From the NCBI GenBank assembly GCA_903911925.1, contig CAIWFH010000211.1, forward strand, positions 1 to 50,197: DNA of 50,197 nt, in the 5' to 3' direction. This document shows positions 1 through 8,276 of the stretch, in pieces; position 1 is the first letter of the stretch; each line of letters starts with the position of its first letter. Under the pieces are notes generated by a model that was given only the letters and a program-made list of their open reading frames with translations, made no database searches and was not told the DNA's origin. This DNA comes from an uncultured Acidobacteriaceae bacterium (lineage in GTDB: Bacteria; Acidobacteriota; Terriglobia; Terriglobales; Acidobacteriaceae). Position numbers and translations under genes: made by a program.

Positions 1-618
1 ACGCATACTGCTTGGATAAATCAATCCCCGCAAAAAAACTGTGACCGACATCAGACAAGGTGTTTTTCCGCAGCCTGTTTAGCCCCTGCTACGCTCCTCT
101 GTGGCTTGAAGCGATTATCACGCCTTTTTCCGCAGCCTGTTCAGTCGTGCCGAAAAGCCGCAAATAACATGTGGGCTTTAGCCCTTGAGGGGTATAGTTC
201 CCGAATTGCCCGTGACACACCAACGACTGCGAATGCGGCTGTCATCCCGAACGCAGCGAGGGATCTTCAGTTGCTCTTGGCGTCGTTTGCACCCGCAGGA
301 ATGCTCATCCAAACCGAGGGTCTTTTAACAGGGCGCCTTTTGATTCGTACCGAAAGGCCGCAAAAAAATGGACCTGGCGCCTCGGCTGTGAGCTTTAGTG
401 TCTGCGTGAGAACTGGCTTTTCGTGCTGACTTGCTGACTCGCTATGCCGCGAAGCGGCCCTAACTTGCTGATTTTCAATAAAACTGCCTTCCACCCGATG
501 TTCAATGCTTTGTTCGTTGACAATGGAAGCCGGTTCTCACGCACACACCTTAGCCCACTTAGGGGACATAACTGCCGAGTTGCCGGTCACTCGACAACAA
601 CGCTTGTAAGGCAGCGTC
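1..618. other. Non-coding start of window with degenerate intergenic repeats
   Basis: I find no convincing gene here. The reading frames present lack Shine-Dalgarno sites and show no recognisable protein. The stretch contains a 20-bp direct repeat (TTTTTCCGCAGCCTGTTYAG, at 63-82 and 125-144) with one mismatch, 62 bp apart. It also holds short self-complementary pieces such as GGGCTTTAGCCC near 174-185. These look like degenerate dispersed repeats rather than coding sequence. Confidence 0.5.
63..144. repeat. Two-copy 20-bp direct repeat
   Basis: TTTTTCCGCAGCCTGTTTAG (63-82) and TTTTTCCGCAGCCTGTTCAG (125-144) differ at one base and are 62 bp apart. No gene lies between them. They are probably pieces of a dispersed intergenic repeat. 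Confidence 0.6.
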
Positions 619-948
619 TCATCTGTGGTTGCCCAACCAACCCAACAGATTGAATACGATGAGTAGCAATCCAATCACGATGAGTAGCACGCGGCCCACG
701 CGCTTACCAAATACCCCGAGAATCATACTGACAAGACCTGTCAGAAGACCGGCGACCAAGACCCGTCCTTCGAGGGGATTCAGCCGGTAGCCGCCTTGAC
801 CATCTGAGAGTAGTGGGAAAGGACAGACCCAAGAGCAAACACCAGCAGCGGCGGAAAGCAGTGCGGCAAACACGCCAATGCTAAAGAGAATTGCGCGCCA
901 TTTCTTATCTGCGGTCTTGTTCTTCAGTGGCACGTGCGAGGCGTTCAT
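619..948 (-). CDS. Small predicted membrane protein, unknown function
   Basis: A 109-aa protein that I do not recognise. It has a short basic N-terminus and three hydrophobic segments at about residues 18-42, 62-82 and 86-105, with an Arg-rich turn between the second and third, so it is probably an inner-membrane protein. A loop with two cysteines (CSWVC, around 38-42) lies near the end of the first segment. There is no clear Shine-Dalgarno site before the chosen ATG, so the start is uncertain. It stands alone. The membrane pattern argues that it is real rather than a chance frame. Confidence 0.55.
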   Translation of the reverse strand: MNASHVPLKNKTADKKWRAILFSIGVFAALLSAAAGVCSWVCPFPLLSDGQGGYRLNPLEGRVLVAGLLTGLVSMILGVFGKRVGRVLLIVIGLLLIVFNLLGWLGNHR

Positions 949-1495
949 GGCGATTCAACTATATCCTCCACGACGCGTACTTGTCCTTTCGAGCGGTTGG
1001 TCGGCAATCCGGACACTACACGTGCAATCGCCCGTCGATTGGTATAAATCTCCCGCAACTTCAGTTCCCCGAACTTACAAAAAATCCTCCCGCCAGTTTG
1101 CCGATTAATTCCCTCCCTTGGCGCAGAATCATCTCATGGTTTTCTTCCCGGCCCATCACCTCGAAGAGTACCGGAGGTAGACATGTGTAACCCATGTGCT
1201 TTCAGTAATCTGCGCGTAACCATAGCAGAATCAGCGACTTACCGCGCCGACCATGCCGTATCCAACTGAAACCAAACGACTTCCGCGAAGAATCCGGCAT
1301 TTAAGGGGGGGACCCTAATGTCTCCCGACTGCCGTCACAACATGGCCACAGGAGCCAAATCCCGAGAGGCGGCCTGGCATTGCGAGGCCTCTGGCGCAGA
1401 ATGGGCGGACGTGGAGAGGGGCTAGATCGGCCCGATGGGAGGGGGCTGGGGGAGACGCCAACATGTCACCCCCAAGGTAAGGGTTCGATGGCCAG
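949..1495. other. Intergenic region without a supported gene
   Basis: Frames in this stretch overlap one another and have no domain signature or ribosome-binding site. A G-rich patch lies at 1411-1455, with runs of four, three, five and five G. It is close to the 3' end of the minus-strand phosphoesterase gene. No terminator hairpin is obvious. Confidence 0.5.
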
Positions 1496-2824
1496 TTACT
1501 CGTTGCCCGAACCGCCAAATAAATCGGACATGACCGCGACGCCTGCGTCGCAGGCGTGGTTCAGGCACGGAAGCCGAAAGGCCGCTTCGAGAGACTTCAA
1601 GAGCGAAAAGCTGTTGTAGTACTTGCTGCTTTGCGCACCGTGGCCGCCTCTGAAGTTGGTCTGAACGGTAAGGACCACCCTGTTTTGATTTTGCGGCGGG
1701 AACAATCCTGTGAGCTGCGAAGTGCTGCCGCTGTAGTCGTTCTCGTCCCACACAATCACGATCGCGTTGCGACCTTCTCTCCAAGCCGGAGACGACTGAA
1801 TTCCTTCGACGAGGTGCTGAATTGTGACGTCGCCCTGTTGAATCAGTCCAGGGTTCAAGCCAACCTGCGTGCCATAGGTGTAGCCGGTGTCGTTAAGCCC
1901 ATAGTCGAAGGCGCAGAACGCGTCGGCATTGCCTCTGCCATGTTGGTCATTGCACTGATTTGGCGCGATGAAAGCCAAAGCTGGAAGCTGGCCGCTTGCC
2001 AGATCGGAATAAAGGCCGCCCGGCCCATCAAATCCAACCACGTGCGCTAGGCTGTTGTCTCGTTCGCTGCCATCCTGAACGTTCCTGAAATAGGCAAACG
2101 GATTGTGCTTAACCGCATAGTCCTGCACGACGCTTGACGACGTGAGAGGAGCCAGGTTGGTAAAGTCGGTCAGGTTTGTCGCCGTTCCGTTGCTGTAGTT
2201 CACGCCGAAGGCCGAGCTAACCGGCAGACTTTCCTGGTAGGATTTCCATCCCAATCCGGTGGATGCGAGTTGGTCGCCGATGGTCTTTCCCACTGTGGGA
2301 GCGGCCGCGATTCCCTTCACTCCATCAATGTCTGCCAAGGCCACAAACGGCCCGCCAACCTCATTCCAGACGTCTACGGCAGGCGTCTCTGCGTCTGTGC
2401 CAAAGCCTGCGATGGGGCAAATTTTCCCCGTGTCAACGGGAACCGGCGCGTTGCCGCCGCCGTTGTCTGCGTTCACCACCTTTGTAACGATGTTTGGCGA
2501 ACAGGTTGTACTGCCCCAATCGGGCGCGTTATCGCTGCGGACGCCAAAGTTCGAGCCGCCCACGACTTCAAGATAGTTGGTTAGACTGGGATGTCCAATG
2601 GCGAAGTAGTTGGTCGCCAGGTTAACCCTGCCATTCGCGATCAGGCTGTTTAGATAGGGCTCGTTTGGGTTGTTCACAACCTGCTGATACCCATGGTTTT
2701 CCATCATGATCACGAACACGTGATCGAGGCGCGGAATACCGGTGGGAACATGACCTTGCTGGGCGAGCGCGGCGGTTGCGAGCGCACACGCGACAAGACA
2801 CAAAGCTGCTGGTTTCTTGAGCAT
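1496..2824 (-). CDS. Secreted phosphoesterase (acid phosphatase/phospholipase C-like)
   Basis: A 442-aa exported protein of the phosphoesterase family that includes AcpA-type acid phosphatases and non-haemolytic phospholipase C. A clear signal peptide ends near residue 22 (ATAALAQQG). The family motif MENHGY follows at about residues 39-44, then GHPSLTNYL with a likely nucleophile Ser/Thr. Late in the protein come WDENDYSG and GGHGAQS, which supply metal-binding Asp and His. The frame is open far upstream, but the chosen ATG follows GAGAGG, begins the signal peptide and avoids overlap with the neighbouring operon. It probably releases phosphate from periplasmic or extracellular phosphoesters; the substrate cannot be read from sequence. 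Confidence 0.85.
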   Translation of the reverse strand: MLKKPAALCLVACALATAALAQQGHVPTGIPRLDHVFVIMMENHGYQQVVNNPNEPYLNSLIANGRVNLATNYFAIGHPSLTNYLEVVGGSNFGVRSDNAPDWGSTTCSPNIVTKVVNADNGGGNAPVPVDTGKICPIAGFGTDAETPAVDVWNEVGGPFVALADIDGVKGIAAAPTVGKTIGDQLASTGLGWKSYQESLPVSSAFGVNYSNGTATNLTDFTNLAPLTSSSVVQDYAVKHNPFAYFRNVQDGSERDNSLAHVVGFDGPGGLYSDLASGQLPALAFIAPNQCNDQHGRGNADAFCAFDYGLNDTGYTYGTQVGLNPGLIQQGDVTIQHLVEGIQSSPAWREGRNAIVIVWDENDYSGSTSQLTGLFPPQNQNRVVLTVQTNFRGGHGAQSSKYYNSFSLLKSLEAAFRLPCLNHACDAGVAVMSDLFGGSGNE

Positions 2825-2985
2825 TGGGGAAAGCCTCTCTCGGATGTCTGATTTGTTTGCGGGGAAAACGCCAGACCGGTCGGGCTGGTCGAGACAGACC
2901 CTACTCTGGGCCAATCGTGTTAACAAATCGTCAACATTCCGCGAAAAGACGTAGAATCTCCGGTTCCGAAAGGCTGTCGAATTGA

Positions 2986-3020
2986 AAAAGGGCGCGGCCC
3001 CGGATGGGCCGCGCCCTTTT
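2986..3020. terminator. Strong, probably bidirectional intrinsic terminator
   Basis: A perfect 15-bp stem (2986-3000 with 3006-3020) closes a 5-nt loop. Its core is GGGCGCGGCCC, flanked by A and T runs. Read on the minus strand it ends in five U residues, just downstream of the DUF899 gene, so it should end the ArsR operon. It also insulates the phosphoesterase gene, which starts about 160 bp further on. Confidence 0.9.
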
Positions 3021-3035
3021 CCCTGCTCTTCGTTC

Positions 3036-3812
3036 CTACTTCTTCTCAGGCTGCTTGTAGAGCTGCATTGGGTCGACGATGTAGCCGTCATCGTACTTGT
3101 CGTGGTGCCGGACCCAGGCCATGGAGTGCGCGAGGCCCTCCTCATCGCGTCCCTTGGGAACCAGGTCGAGGAAGTTATAGGTGCCGACAAGGATATCGAG
3201 GCCGCGCGCGTAGCTGGAGTATGTGTGGTAGATTGCACCGCTCCTGTCCCTGGCAAAGACGCTGGCTCCGGGCGCCTCTTCACTCGGGAACCTGGTCAGC
3301 TCGTAGTTGTAGCGCACCTCGCGCTTGGCCAACTCCTCTTTGGTGAAGGAGGCATGGGAGTCATAGTTGAAGTCGCTTCCAAATGAAGAGACCCACGGGA
3401 AACGCCACCCCATGCGCTTTTTGAAAACTTCAATCTCGGCACAGGGCGCGCGCGAAACCACGGCAAATGTGACATCCCGATGGGCCAGGTGAATCGTCAT
3501 GCCGTCAAAATGGTCTGCCAGGTACGAGCAGCTTGGACAGCCTTCTTTCCAGCCTGGACCAAGCATGAAGTGATAGATAACGAGTTGGCCCCGCTTTGCG
3601 AAAAGATCTGGAAATGTGAGCTTTCCTTCCGGCCCTTCAAACTCATACTGCTTTTCGACTTTCTCCCAGGGCAACGCGCGGCGCTGGCGGCTCAGTTCGT
3701 CGCGCTGGCGCGTGAATTCCTTCTCTTTGGCAAGATGCTGCTTTCGTGCGGTCAGCCACTCGTCGTGGGAAACGACCTTGGCGTGCTGCAATTCGGTGAC
3801 AGTGCTAGCCAT
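3036..3812 (-). CDS. DUF899 family thioredoxin-like protein
   Basis: A 258-aa DUF899 protein, a thioredoxin-fold family of unknown activity. Visible features are an N-terminal charged helix (about residues 10-45), the core FMLGPGWKEGCPSCSYLADH with a CxxC-like pair (GCPSC), a conserved SRAP segment, and a C-terminal region rich in aromatic and acidic residues. AAAGGAGG lies at good distance from the ATG, so I chose this start over the upstream ATG in the same frame. The start overlaps the end of the 51-aa gene before it by 8 nt, suggesting translational coupling. It is the last gene of the ArsR/AHSA1/DinB operon, a common setting for this family. The enzymatic role is unknown. Confidence 0.9.
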   Translation of the reverse strand: MASTVTELQHAKVVSHDEWLTARKQHLAKEKEFTRQRDELSRQRRALPWEKVEKQYEFEGPEGKLTFPDLFAKRGQLVIYHFMLGPGWKEGCPSCSYLADHFDGMTIHLAHRDVTFAVVSRAPCAEIEVFKKRMGWRFPWVSSFGSDFNYDSHASFTKEELAKREVRYNYELTRFPSEEAPGASVFARDRSGAIYHTYSSYARGLDILVGTYNFLDLVPKGRDEEGLAHSMAWVRHHDKYDDGYIVDPMQLYKQPEKK

Positions 3813-3960
3813 GGCAATCCTCCTTTGCTTTGGCAGTTTCGGGGATGGTGGATGCGGCCTGCTTTCGATTGAATGTGTTGACGGCAAGAATGGTGAGGCC
3901 GCCGGCTCCTGTTGCGCCGATGGCGATTAGGGCCGCAGTTGCAAAGCAGGCTGAACACAT
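3805..3960 (-). CDS. 51-aa small membrane protein of the DUF899 operon
   Basis: A short gene between the DinB and DUF899 genes. Its translation begins MCSACFATAALIAIGATGAG, has one hydrophobic segment (about residues 5-28), then a polar tail ending EDCHG. AGGGAGGACTC sits directly before the ATG. The gene begins 9 bp after the DinB stop, and its last 8 nt overlap the start of the DUF899 gene, so it fits the operon exactly. The N-terminal CxxC and the tail Cys-His could bind metal or be redox active, but that is speculation. The single membrane helix and strong ribosome-binding site are the evidence that it is real. Confidence 0.75.
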   Translation of the reverse strand: MCSACFATAALIAIGATGAGGLTILAVNTFNRKQAASTIPETAKAKEDCHG

Positions 3961-3969
3961 GAGTCCTCC

Positions 3970-4503
3970 CTATTTCGCGGCGACCGCCGCCTCAGCCTTG
4001 TGCTCGAATGCCATGGCTTCGTCTGCGCTGGGTCCCCAGCTTGCCGGGACCGCAACGTTGAGCAGGCGCAGGTACACGCTGAACTGGCCGCGATGCTGGT
4101 ACCAGTGGCTGAACATGACATTACGCACAAACCCGGCTCGCGGCTGCGCCATGACTTCGCGGTCGCCCGCCATCATGCGCCAGGTTTCTGTCATGGCATT
4201 GTCGTCAAATTTCGGCAGCAGGTCCCTGACCGCGGTGACACCCTCGTCGAAAGTTGCGAGAATCTCGCCGGCGCTTCCAGGTTGCGGAAAGTTGAAACCG
4301 GCCGGGGCTTGCGCGGGATTGTTCTGGACGAAGCGAACAATCCCGCCGGGTACGGATGCAAGGTGATACGCGAGCTGTCCCGCGGTGAGGGACTTCTCGT
4401 GTGGCTTCCAAGTGAGTTTGTCTTCCGGCAGCCGCTCAAGGAAACGGCGGGTAATTGGCGCTTGCACTTCAAATTCTTCAAGGAATTTCTGTGCGATGGA
4501 CAT
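3970..4503 (-). CDS. DinB family protein
   Basis: A 177-aa DinB-superfamily protein with a four-helix bundle that usually binds a divalent metal through three histidines. Candidate ligands are the His in AYHLASV (about residue 47) and the pair in HWYQHRGQ (about 132 and 136). Members act as, or resemble, thiol-dependent transferases; this one's substrate is unknown. AGGAGG lies upstream of the ATG. It sits in the ArsR-led operon after the AHSA1 gene, separated by 60 bp, and is followed 9 bp later by the 51-aa gene. Confidence 0.88.
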   Translation of the reverse strand: MSIAQKFLEEFEVQAPITRRFLERLPEDKLTWKPHEKSLTAGQLAYHLASVPGGIVRFVQNNPAQAPAGFNFPQPGSAGEILATFDEGVTAVRDLLPKFDDNAMTETWRMMAGDREVMAQPRAGFVRNVMFSHWYQHRGQFSVYLRLLNVAVPASWGPSADEAMAFEHKAEAAVAAK

Positions 4504-4563
4504 AGCAAACCTCCTGTGGTTGGGAATGGGGGGACCGGGTAGAACGGGAGTGTGATTCGATTG

Positions 4564-5010
4564 CTACTTTTCGGCGCGCTTGCGCGCCTTTTCAAGAATC
4601 GACGCCCAGCCGTGGGCGACGCCCTGGCGATGCTGGTCCTCGATAAAGCCGAGAGCGGTGTGGCGGAAGGCGATCAGCGTTCCGCCATCCTTTTCAGACA
4701 AGCGATATTGCACATTATTGAGCAACGGATAGGACGCAAAAAGCGGCCCGCTGATTTCAAGCAGGGTGGGCCTCTTGATGGCTTGCACGTGGCCCCACAG
4801 GTGTCCGTTGTCGCTGCCCAGGTCGCGATACCAGCGGCCGCCGGGCCAAGGCTCAATCTTCATGGGCATCGGGTCGCCCTGGTCTCTTTCATTGGAGGGG
4901 CCGATCTCCTCGAGCAGTGCGTCGAAAGTGACGTCAAGGGGCGCGTTCACGTGCATTTCCTGCTTGATTTCAAGGGCCATGTTTTCGATGCCCGGTGCTG
5001 TCTGAATCAT
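4564..5010 (-). CDS. SRPBCC/AHSA1 domain protein
   Basis: A 148-aa START/Bet v1-like (SRPBCC) protein of the Aha1/CalC branch. It has the expected pattern: a beta-strand opening (EMHVNAPLDVTFDALLEE), a central PGGRWYRDLG turn, strands around GHVQAIKRP, and a C-terminal amphipathic helix (GWASILEKARKRAEK). The family binds hydrophobic ligands in a cavity; the ligand is unknown. The start is set by CAAGGAGGAATC before the ATG. That ATG overlaps the ArsR stop in an ATGA arrangement, so the two are translationally coupled. ArsR-AHSA1 pairs are common and the regulator probably controls this operon. Confidence 0.9.
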   Translation of the reverse strand: MIQTAPGIENMALEIKQEMHVNAPLDVTFDALLEEIGPSNERDQGDPMPMKIEPWPGGRWYRDLGSDNGHLWGHVQAIKRPTLLEISGPLFASYPLLNNVQYRLSEKDGGTLIAFRHTALGFIEDQHRQGVAHGWASILEKARKRAEK

Positions 5011-5378
5011 GATTCCTCCTTGGGGATTGGATTTGGGGATTTGCTCTCGCTTGATTGGAAACTCTTCTCGGCGCGCTCTTTCACGCGAATCAATCGGCGG
5101 CTCCAGAGGCGCTCGAACGTGCCGGTCCATTCGTGCAGGGGCCGGATCGCTTCAGCATTGGTGCTGTAGTACCTGTGGCGGCCATCGCAGCGCACGCGGA
5201 CCAGTCCCACTCTGCGCAGCACACCCAGATGCTTTGAAACCGAAGGCTGGTCCAGGCTGAGTGCGATAACAATGTCTCCAACGGGGCGCTCACGCTGCGC
5301 GAGATACGTGAGTATCTGGCGCCGACGAGGTTCTGCCACAGCATTGAACGCATCGGAGGTCGTCGCCGCTCTTGCCAT
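5007..5378 (-). CDS. ArsR family winged-helix repressor
   Basis: A 123-aa ArsR-type regulator. An N-terminal helix (FNAVAEPRRRQILTYLAQ) is followed by the helix-turn-helix (VGDIVIALSLDQPSVSKHLGVLRRVGLV, about residues 33-60, split around SVSKHL) and a wing (RCDGRHRYYST). It lacks the Cys motif of metal-sensing ArsR proteins and instead resembles the group linked to AHSA1 proteins. It leads the five-gene minus-strand operon and probably represses its own promoter. There is no Shine-Dalgarno sequence, and the predicted -10 element ends 7 bp before the ATG, so its mRNA may be leaderless. Confidence 0.92.
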   Translation of the reverse strand: MARAATTSDAFNAVAEPRRRQILTYLAQRERPVGDIVIALSLDQPSVSKHLGVLRRVGLVRVRCDGRHRYYSTNAEAIRPLHEWTGTFERLWSRRLIRVKERAEKSFQSSESKSPNPIPKEES

Positions 5379-5385
5379 GGAAAGA

Positions 5386-5415
5386 ATATTGCATTCTTAT
5401 ATGGGAATATGTCAA
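5386..5415 (-). promoter_or_regulatory. Predicted promoter of the ArsR operon
   Basis: On the minus strand, TTGACA (5410-5415) is a perfect -35 element and CAATAT (5386-5391) a plausible -10, with an 18-bp spacer. Transcription would begin at or next to the ArsR ATG. The AT-rich spacer contains CATATTC and GAATG half-sites that could be the ArsR operator. Confidence 0.65.
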
Positions 5416-5667
5416 GGGGCCCTCAATTCTTTCGTGAGAAAAGCTGCTGAGGAACAGGGCGTTGAGCCGACGTGCTCGATTCGGCGGGTTGGCATTGCGG
5501 CACGTGCATGGGCAGGTTTACCATCCGGTCCTGAGGAAACCAGTCCCCTTTCTGCTTTCTGTTCTGCTGTTTGCGCCCGCTGCACTGGGTGCGTAAGCGG
5601 CAGTTCGGCGGAGTCAACGGGCTGACGAGCGCCTTCTTGCCCAGGGCATACCAGGAATGAGGAATTC

Positions 5668-7182
5668 ATGAAAGCACGAAAGATTGCACGACGGGATTTT
5701 CTTGCCGCCCTCGGTCTGGGCGCGAGCTCCGTTGCTCTTCCGAAGCAGGTTCAGGGGCTAGCCCTGGCCTCCGGAACTGTCGATCTGGCGCATGATGCTG
5801 ATCGGCCGGAGTACCACTTCATCGCTTCGCGGAATTGGATGAACGATCCGAACGGGCCAATCTTCTGGAAGGGCAAATACCACCTCTTCTACCAGTGGGC
5901 TCCCGACTCGGCGGCAGGGGGGCCGCCCAATTGGGGCCACGCCATCAGCTCAGACATGGTGCACTGGCGCCATCTTCCGATTGCGCTGACGCCGACGCCT
6001 GGGGCAGCTGATCGCGACGGCTGCTGGACGGGCTCTGCGGTTGTACGGGACGGGGTGCCGACAGCGATCTACACGGGCGTCATCCATCAGCCTGAGGAGA
6101 GGGGCACCGACAGAGAATGGCGTCAGGCGCAGATGCTGGCCACGGCCGAGGACGAGGGACTGCTGCATTGGAAGAAGGTGGCCGAGCCGGTGGTAGCCGC
6201 GCCGCCAACGGGAATGATGGCCACCGGTTTCCGCGACCCGTGTCCGTGGCGCGAGTCGGATGGCTGGTACCTGGTGGTTGGTTCGGGCGAGCGCGACAAG
6301 GGCGGCTGCGTTCTGCTGTATCGCTCGCAGGATCTGCGTAATTGGGAGTATCTGCACCCTCTGGTTCACGGGCAAGCGACAGGGAACGCGTCGCCCGATT
6401 CGGTGGACCGCGGCGATATGTGGGAGTGCCCTGACTTCTTTGAGGTGAATGGACAGCATTGCCTGCTGTATTCGTCGGAGAACAAGGTGAGTTGGTCCAC
6501 GGGCGAATATGACCGGAAGGAGCATCGCTTCACCATCAAGCGCCAAGGCGTGATCGACCACGGCGGCAATGCCTATTACGCACCGAAGAGCTTCAGTGCG
6601 CCGGACGGGCGGAGAGTCCTGTGGGGCTGGGTAAGAGAGATGCGGGCGCAGGCTGAGTTTGTGGCGGCGGGCTGGGCGGGGGCGATCTCACTGCCGCGCG
6701 TGATGACCATCGGCAAACAGGGGCAACTCGAGATGAATCCGGCGGTTGAAGTGGAAAAGCTGCGCGGCGCGGAAGAGCGGATCACGGTGAAGCCCGATGC
6801 GCCGCACAGGCGGCGGCTATCTACACTGCGGCAGGAGTTGCACGTGCCCACGACTTTCGCACCCGCGGCTGTGACGGTGCGCTTGCTGGCTCAAGGCAGA
6901 AGGGTTTGGGAATTGGCAGTGGATGTGGCTGGAAATGCTGTTCGCTGCGGCGAGATCAGTTTCCAATTGCCGGCGCTACCGTGGCCAAGGCCGAGCCTGC
7001 GGCTATTCCTTGATGGATCGGTCATCGAGGCTTTTGTGGGCGGTCGCGAAGCCATGACGAGCCGCGTCTACGGGCTCAAGCCAGATCAGACGGAACTCGA
7101 AGTATCGCTGACCGGAGCAAAGAACGTCGAACTCTCGTTGTGGGCGCTTGACGCAATTTCATCGGACCGGCTCACGACGTAG
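5668..7182 (+). CDS. Tat-exported GH32 glycoside hydrolase (levanase/invertase-like)
   Basis: A 504-aa glycoside hydrolase of family 32, which cleaves beta-fructosides such as sucrose, levan or inulin. It starts with a Tat-type signal (RRDFLAALGLGAS, residues 8-20). The three family motifs are intact: WMNDPNG (57-63, nucleophile Asp60), FRDP (188-191, transition-state stabiliser Asp190) and WECPDFF (252-258, acid/base Glu253). A C-terminal beta-sandwich region follows from about residue 360. TGAGGAATTC precedes the ATG. It stands alone, divergent from the ArsR operon. It probably acts in the periplasm or outside the cell; whether its substrate is sucrose or a fructan cannot be decided from sequence. 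Confidence 0.93.
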   Translation: MKARKIARRDFLAALGLGASSVALPKQVQGLALASGTVDLAHDADRPEYHFIASRNWMNDPNGPIFWKGKYHLFYQWAPDSAAGGPPNWGHAISSDMVHWRHLPIALTPTPGAADRDGCWTGSAVVRDGVPTAIYTGVIHQPEERGTDREWRQAQMLATAEDEGLLHWKKVAEPVVAAPPTGMMATGFRDPCPWRESDGWYLVVGSGERDKGGCVLLYRSQDLRNWEYLHPLVHGQATGNASPDSVDRGDMWECPDFFEVNGQHCLLYSSENKVSWSTGEYDRKEHRFTIKRQGVIDHGGNAYYAPKSFSAPDGRRVLWGWVREMRAQAEFVAAGWAGAISLPRVMTIGKQGQLEMNPAVEVEKLRGAEERITVKPDAPHRRRLSTLRQELHVPTTFAPAAVTVRLLAQGRRVWELAVDVAGNAVRCGEISFQLPALPWPRPSLRLFLDGSVIEAFVGGREAMTSRVYGLKPDQTELEVSLTGAKNVELSLWALDAISSDRLTT

Positions 7183-7566
7183 AAGCTATGGGTGCAACTA
7201 AGACCGGCGCGCGCCGCATCTACCTGTGAAGCCCAGAGCAGCGGGCGGCGGATTAGCCGGTTATGCCCGCACAATAAACTATCGATTGGTTCCAAGTTAT
7301 CGATAAGTACGCGACCTATTCTGAAGGCGGTTGGTACGAAGAGAAATTCCGATCCGCATACCGGCGGATGAAGCTACCAGGGTTTGTTTCAAAATGGCAG
7401 CCGCATTCGAGTTGTGAAACTCCAGGGGTTAAAACCCCTCGTTTTTCAAGCCATCTTGGGCACGACTGAAGTCGTGCCCTGACACACAGCGGATTTTTGA
7501 AAAAAGCCCTAATGCGTCACTGCGTTCCCCTTGCCTTGGTTCATTTTCCAGGTGATGAGGTGTTCC
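7183..7566. other. Intergenic region with two hairpin repeats
   Basis: There is no gene here. The stretch holds an inverted pair TATCGAT (7280-7286) and ATCGATA (7299-7305), and the two hairpins at 7425-7438 and 7458-7479, which are annotated separately. Confidence 0.6.
7425..7479. repeat. Double-hairpin intergenic element
   Basis: GGGGTTAAAACCCC (7425-7438) is followed by GGGCACGACT-GA-AGTCGTGCCC (7458-7479), which has a perfect 10-bp stem. The pair has the look of a repetitive extragenic palindromic unit, or of a terminator used by upstream transcripts, although no U run follows directly. Confidence 0.6.
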
Positions 7567-8172
7567 ATGTCGCAAAGGCACTTTACTTTGTTTCTGCTCA
7601 GCGTTGCACTTGTTTCGGCGAGTTACGTGAACGCGCAACCCGGCGTCGAGCCACCGGTAAGACAGCCGGACGCGGGAGATCCGAACTTCGAGTTATTCGG
7701 CGGCTACTCCTATGTAGTCCACGACCTTGACCATACAAATCTGAACACAGTTTCCGGCGGCATTAGCGGCTGGGATGCGTCGATCAAAGTGCCCATATTC
7801 GGCGCATTTCTTGGCGTCAAGGGCGATGTCTCCGGGCACTATCGAAACGACGCTCCAGACTTCAACCCCAGGGCCTACTTCTTCGTTTTCGGCCCGCAGG
7901 TCGGCGTGCATGTGGGCAGAAAATCGACCATCTTTCTGCACGGGATGGTTGGCAGCGCTCACCTGAACCAGAAGGCAATTCCCTCGCTGAAATCCGACAA
8001 CACGCTGGCGATTGCGGCGGGCGGCGGGTTCGACATCGGCCTGACTCGAAACTGGGCCTGGCGCTTTAGCGGCGACTATTACAACACCCACTTCCAATCA
8101 GGCGATAACACGGTCAGTGGGATAGTTAACTCCAATTTTCGCGTAGCCACCGGTCCAGTCTTGCGGTTCTGA
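7567..8172 (+). CDS. Small outer-membrane beta-barrel protein (OmpA/Opa-like fold)
   Basis: A 201-aa exported protein. It has a signal peptide (about 1-23, ending YVNAQP), an opening strand FELFGGYSYV typical of eight-stranded barrels, then alternating hydrophobic strands, ending with VATGPVLRF and a terminal Phe as expected for BAM-dependent outer-membrane insertion. The chosen ATG follows GATGAGG and begins the signal peptide; an ATG twelve codons upstream is less likely. No neighbour suggests a function. Acidobacteria carry many such proteins, usually as structural porin-like or adhesion proteins. Confidence 0.8.
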   Translation: MSQRHFTLFLLSVALVSASYVNAQPGVEPPVRQPDAGDPNFELFGGYSYVVHDLDHTNLNTVSGGISGWDASIKVPIFGAFLGVKGDVSGHYRNDAPDFNPRAYFFVFGPQVGVHVGRKSTIFLHGMVGSAHLNQKAIPSLKSDNTLAIAAGGGFDIGLTRNWAWRFSGDYYNTHFQSGDNTVSGIVNSNFRVATGPVLRF

Positions 8173-8204
8173 CCTGGCTAAGTCCTTTGTTTAGGAGGGT
8201 AGAA

Positions 8205-8276
8205 ATGGCTTTTTTGGATCTAACTCTTTTATTTTTATTGGGTTGCGGAAAAAGTGGGGGAGGGGGTGGGGTCTGA
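8205..8276 (+). CDS. Candidate 23-aa lipoprotein-like peptide
   Basis: A tiny reading frame with an excellent ribosome-binding site (TTTAGGAGGGTAGAA) before its ATG. It encodes a hydrophobic stretch ending in LFLLGC, which resembles a lipobox, then a Gly-rich tail. It overlaps the 3' end of the minus-strand gene in the antisense direction. The peptide could be a chance product, because the Gly run is the antisense of a Pro-rich tail. Low confidence. Confidence 0.25.
   Translation: MAFLDLTLLFLLGCGKSGGGGGV

Noticed and set aside
1411..1455. Possible G-quadruplex
   Set aside because: One loop would be about 15 nt long, and similar G runs occur by chance in this GC-rich DNA.
2825..3283. N-terminal extension of the phosphoesterase frame
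   Set aside because: It crosses a strong terminator and overlaps the DUF899 gene. The internal ATG with signal peptide and ribosome-binding site is a much better start.
7280..7305. Regulatory operator TATCGAT-N12-ATCGATA
   Set aside because: The inverted pair is short, lies far from both flanking starts, and no regulator is nearby. It could be chance.
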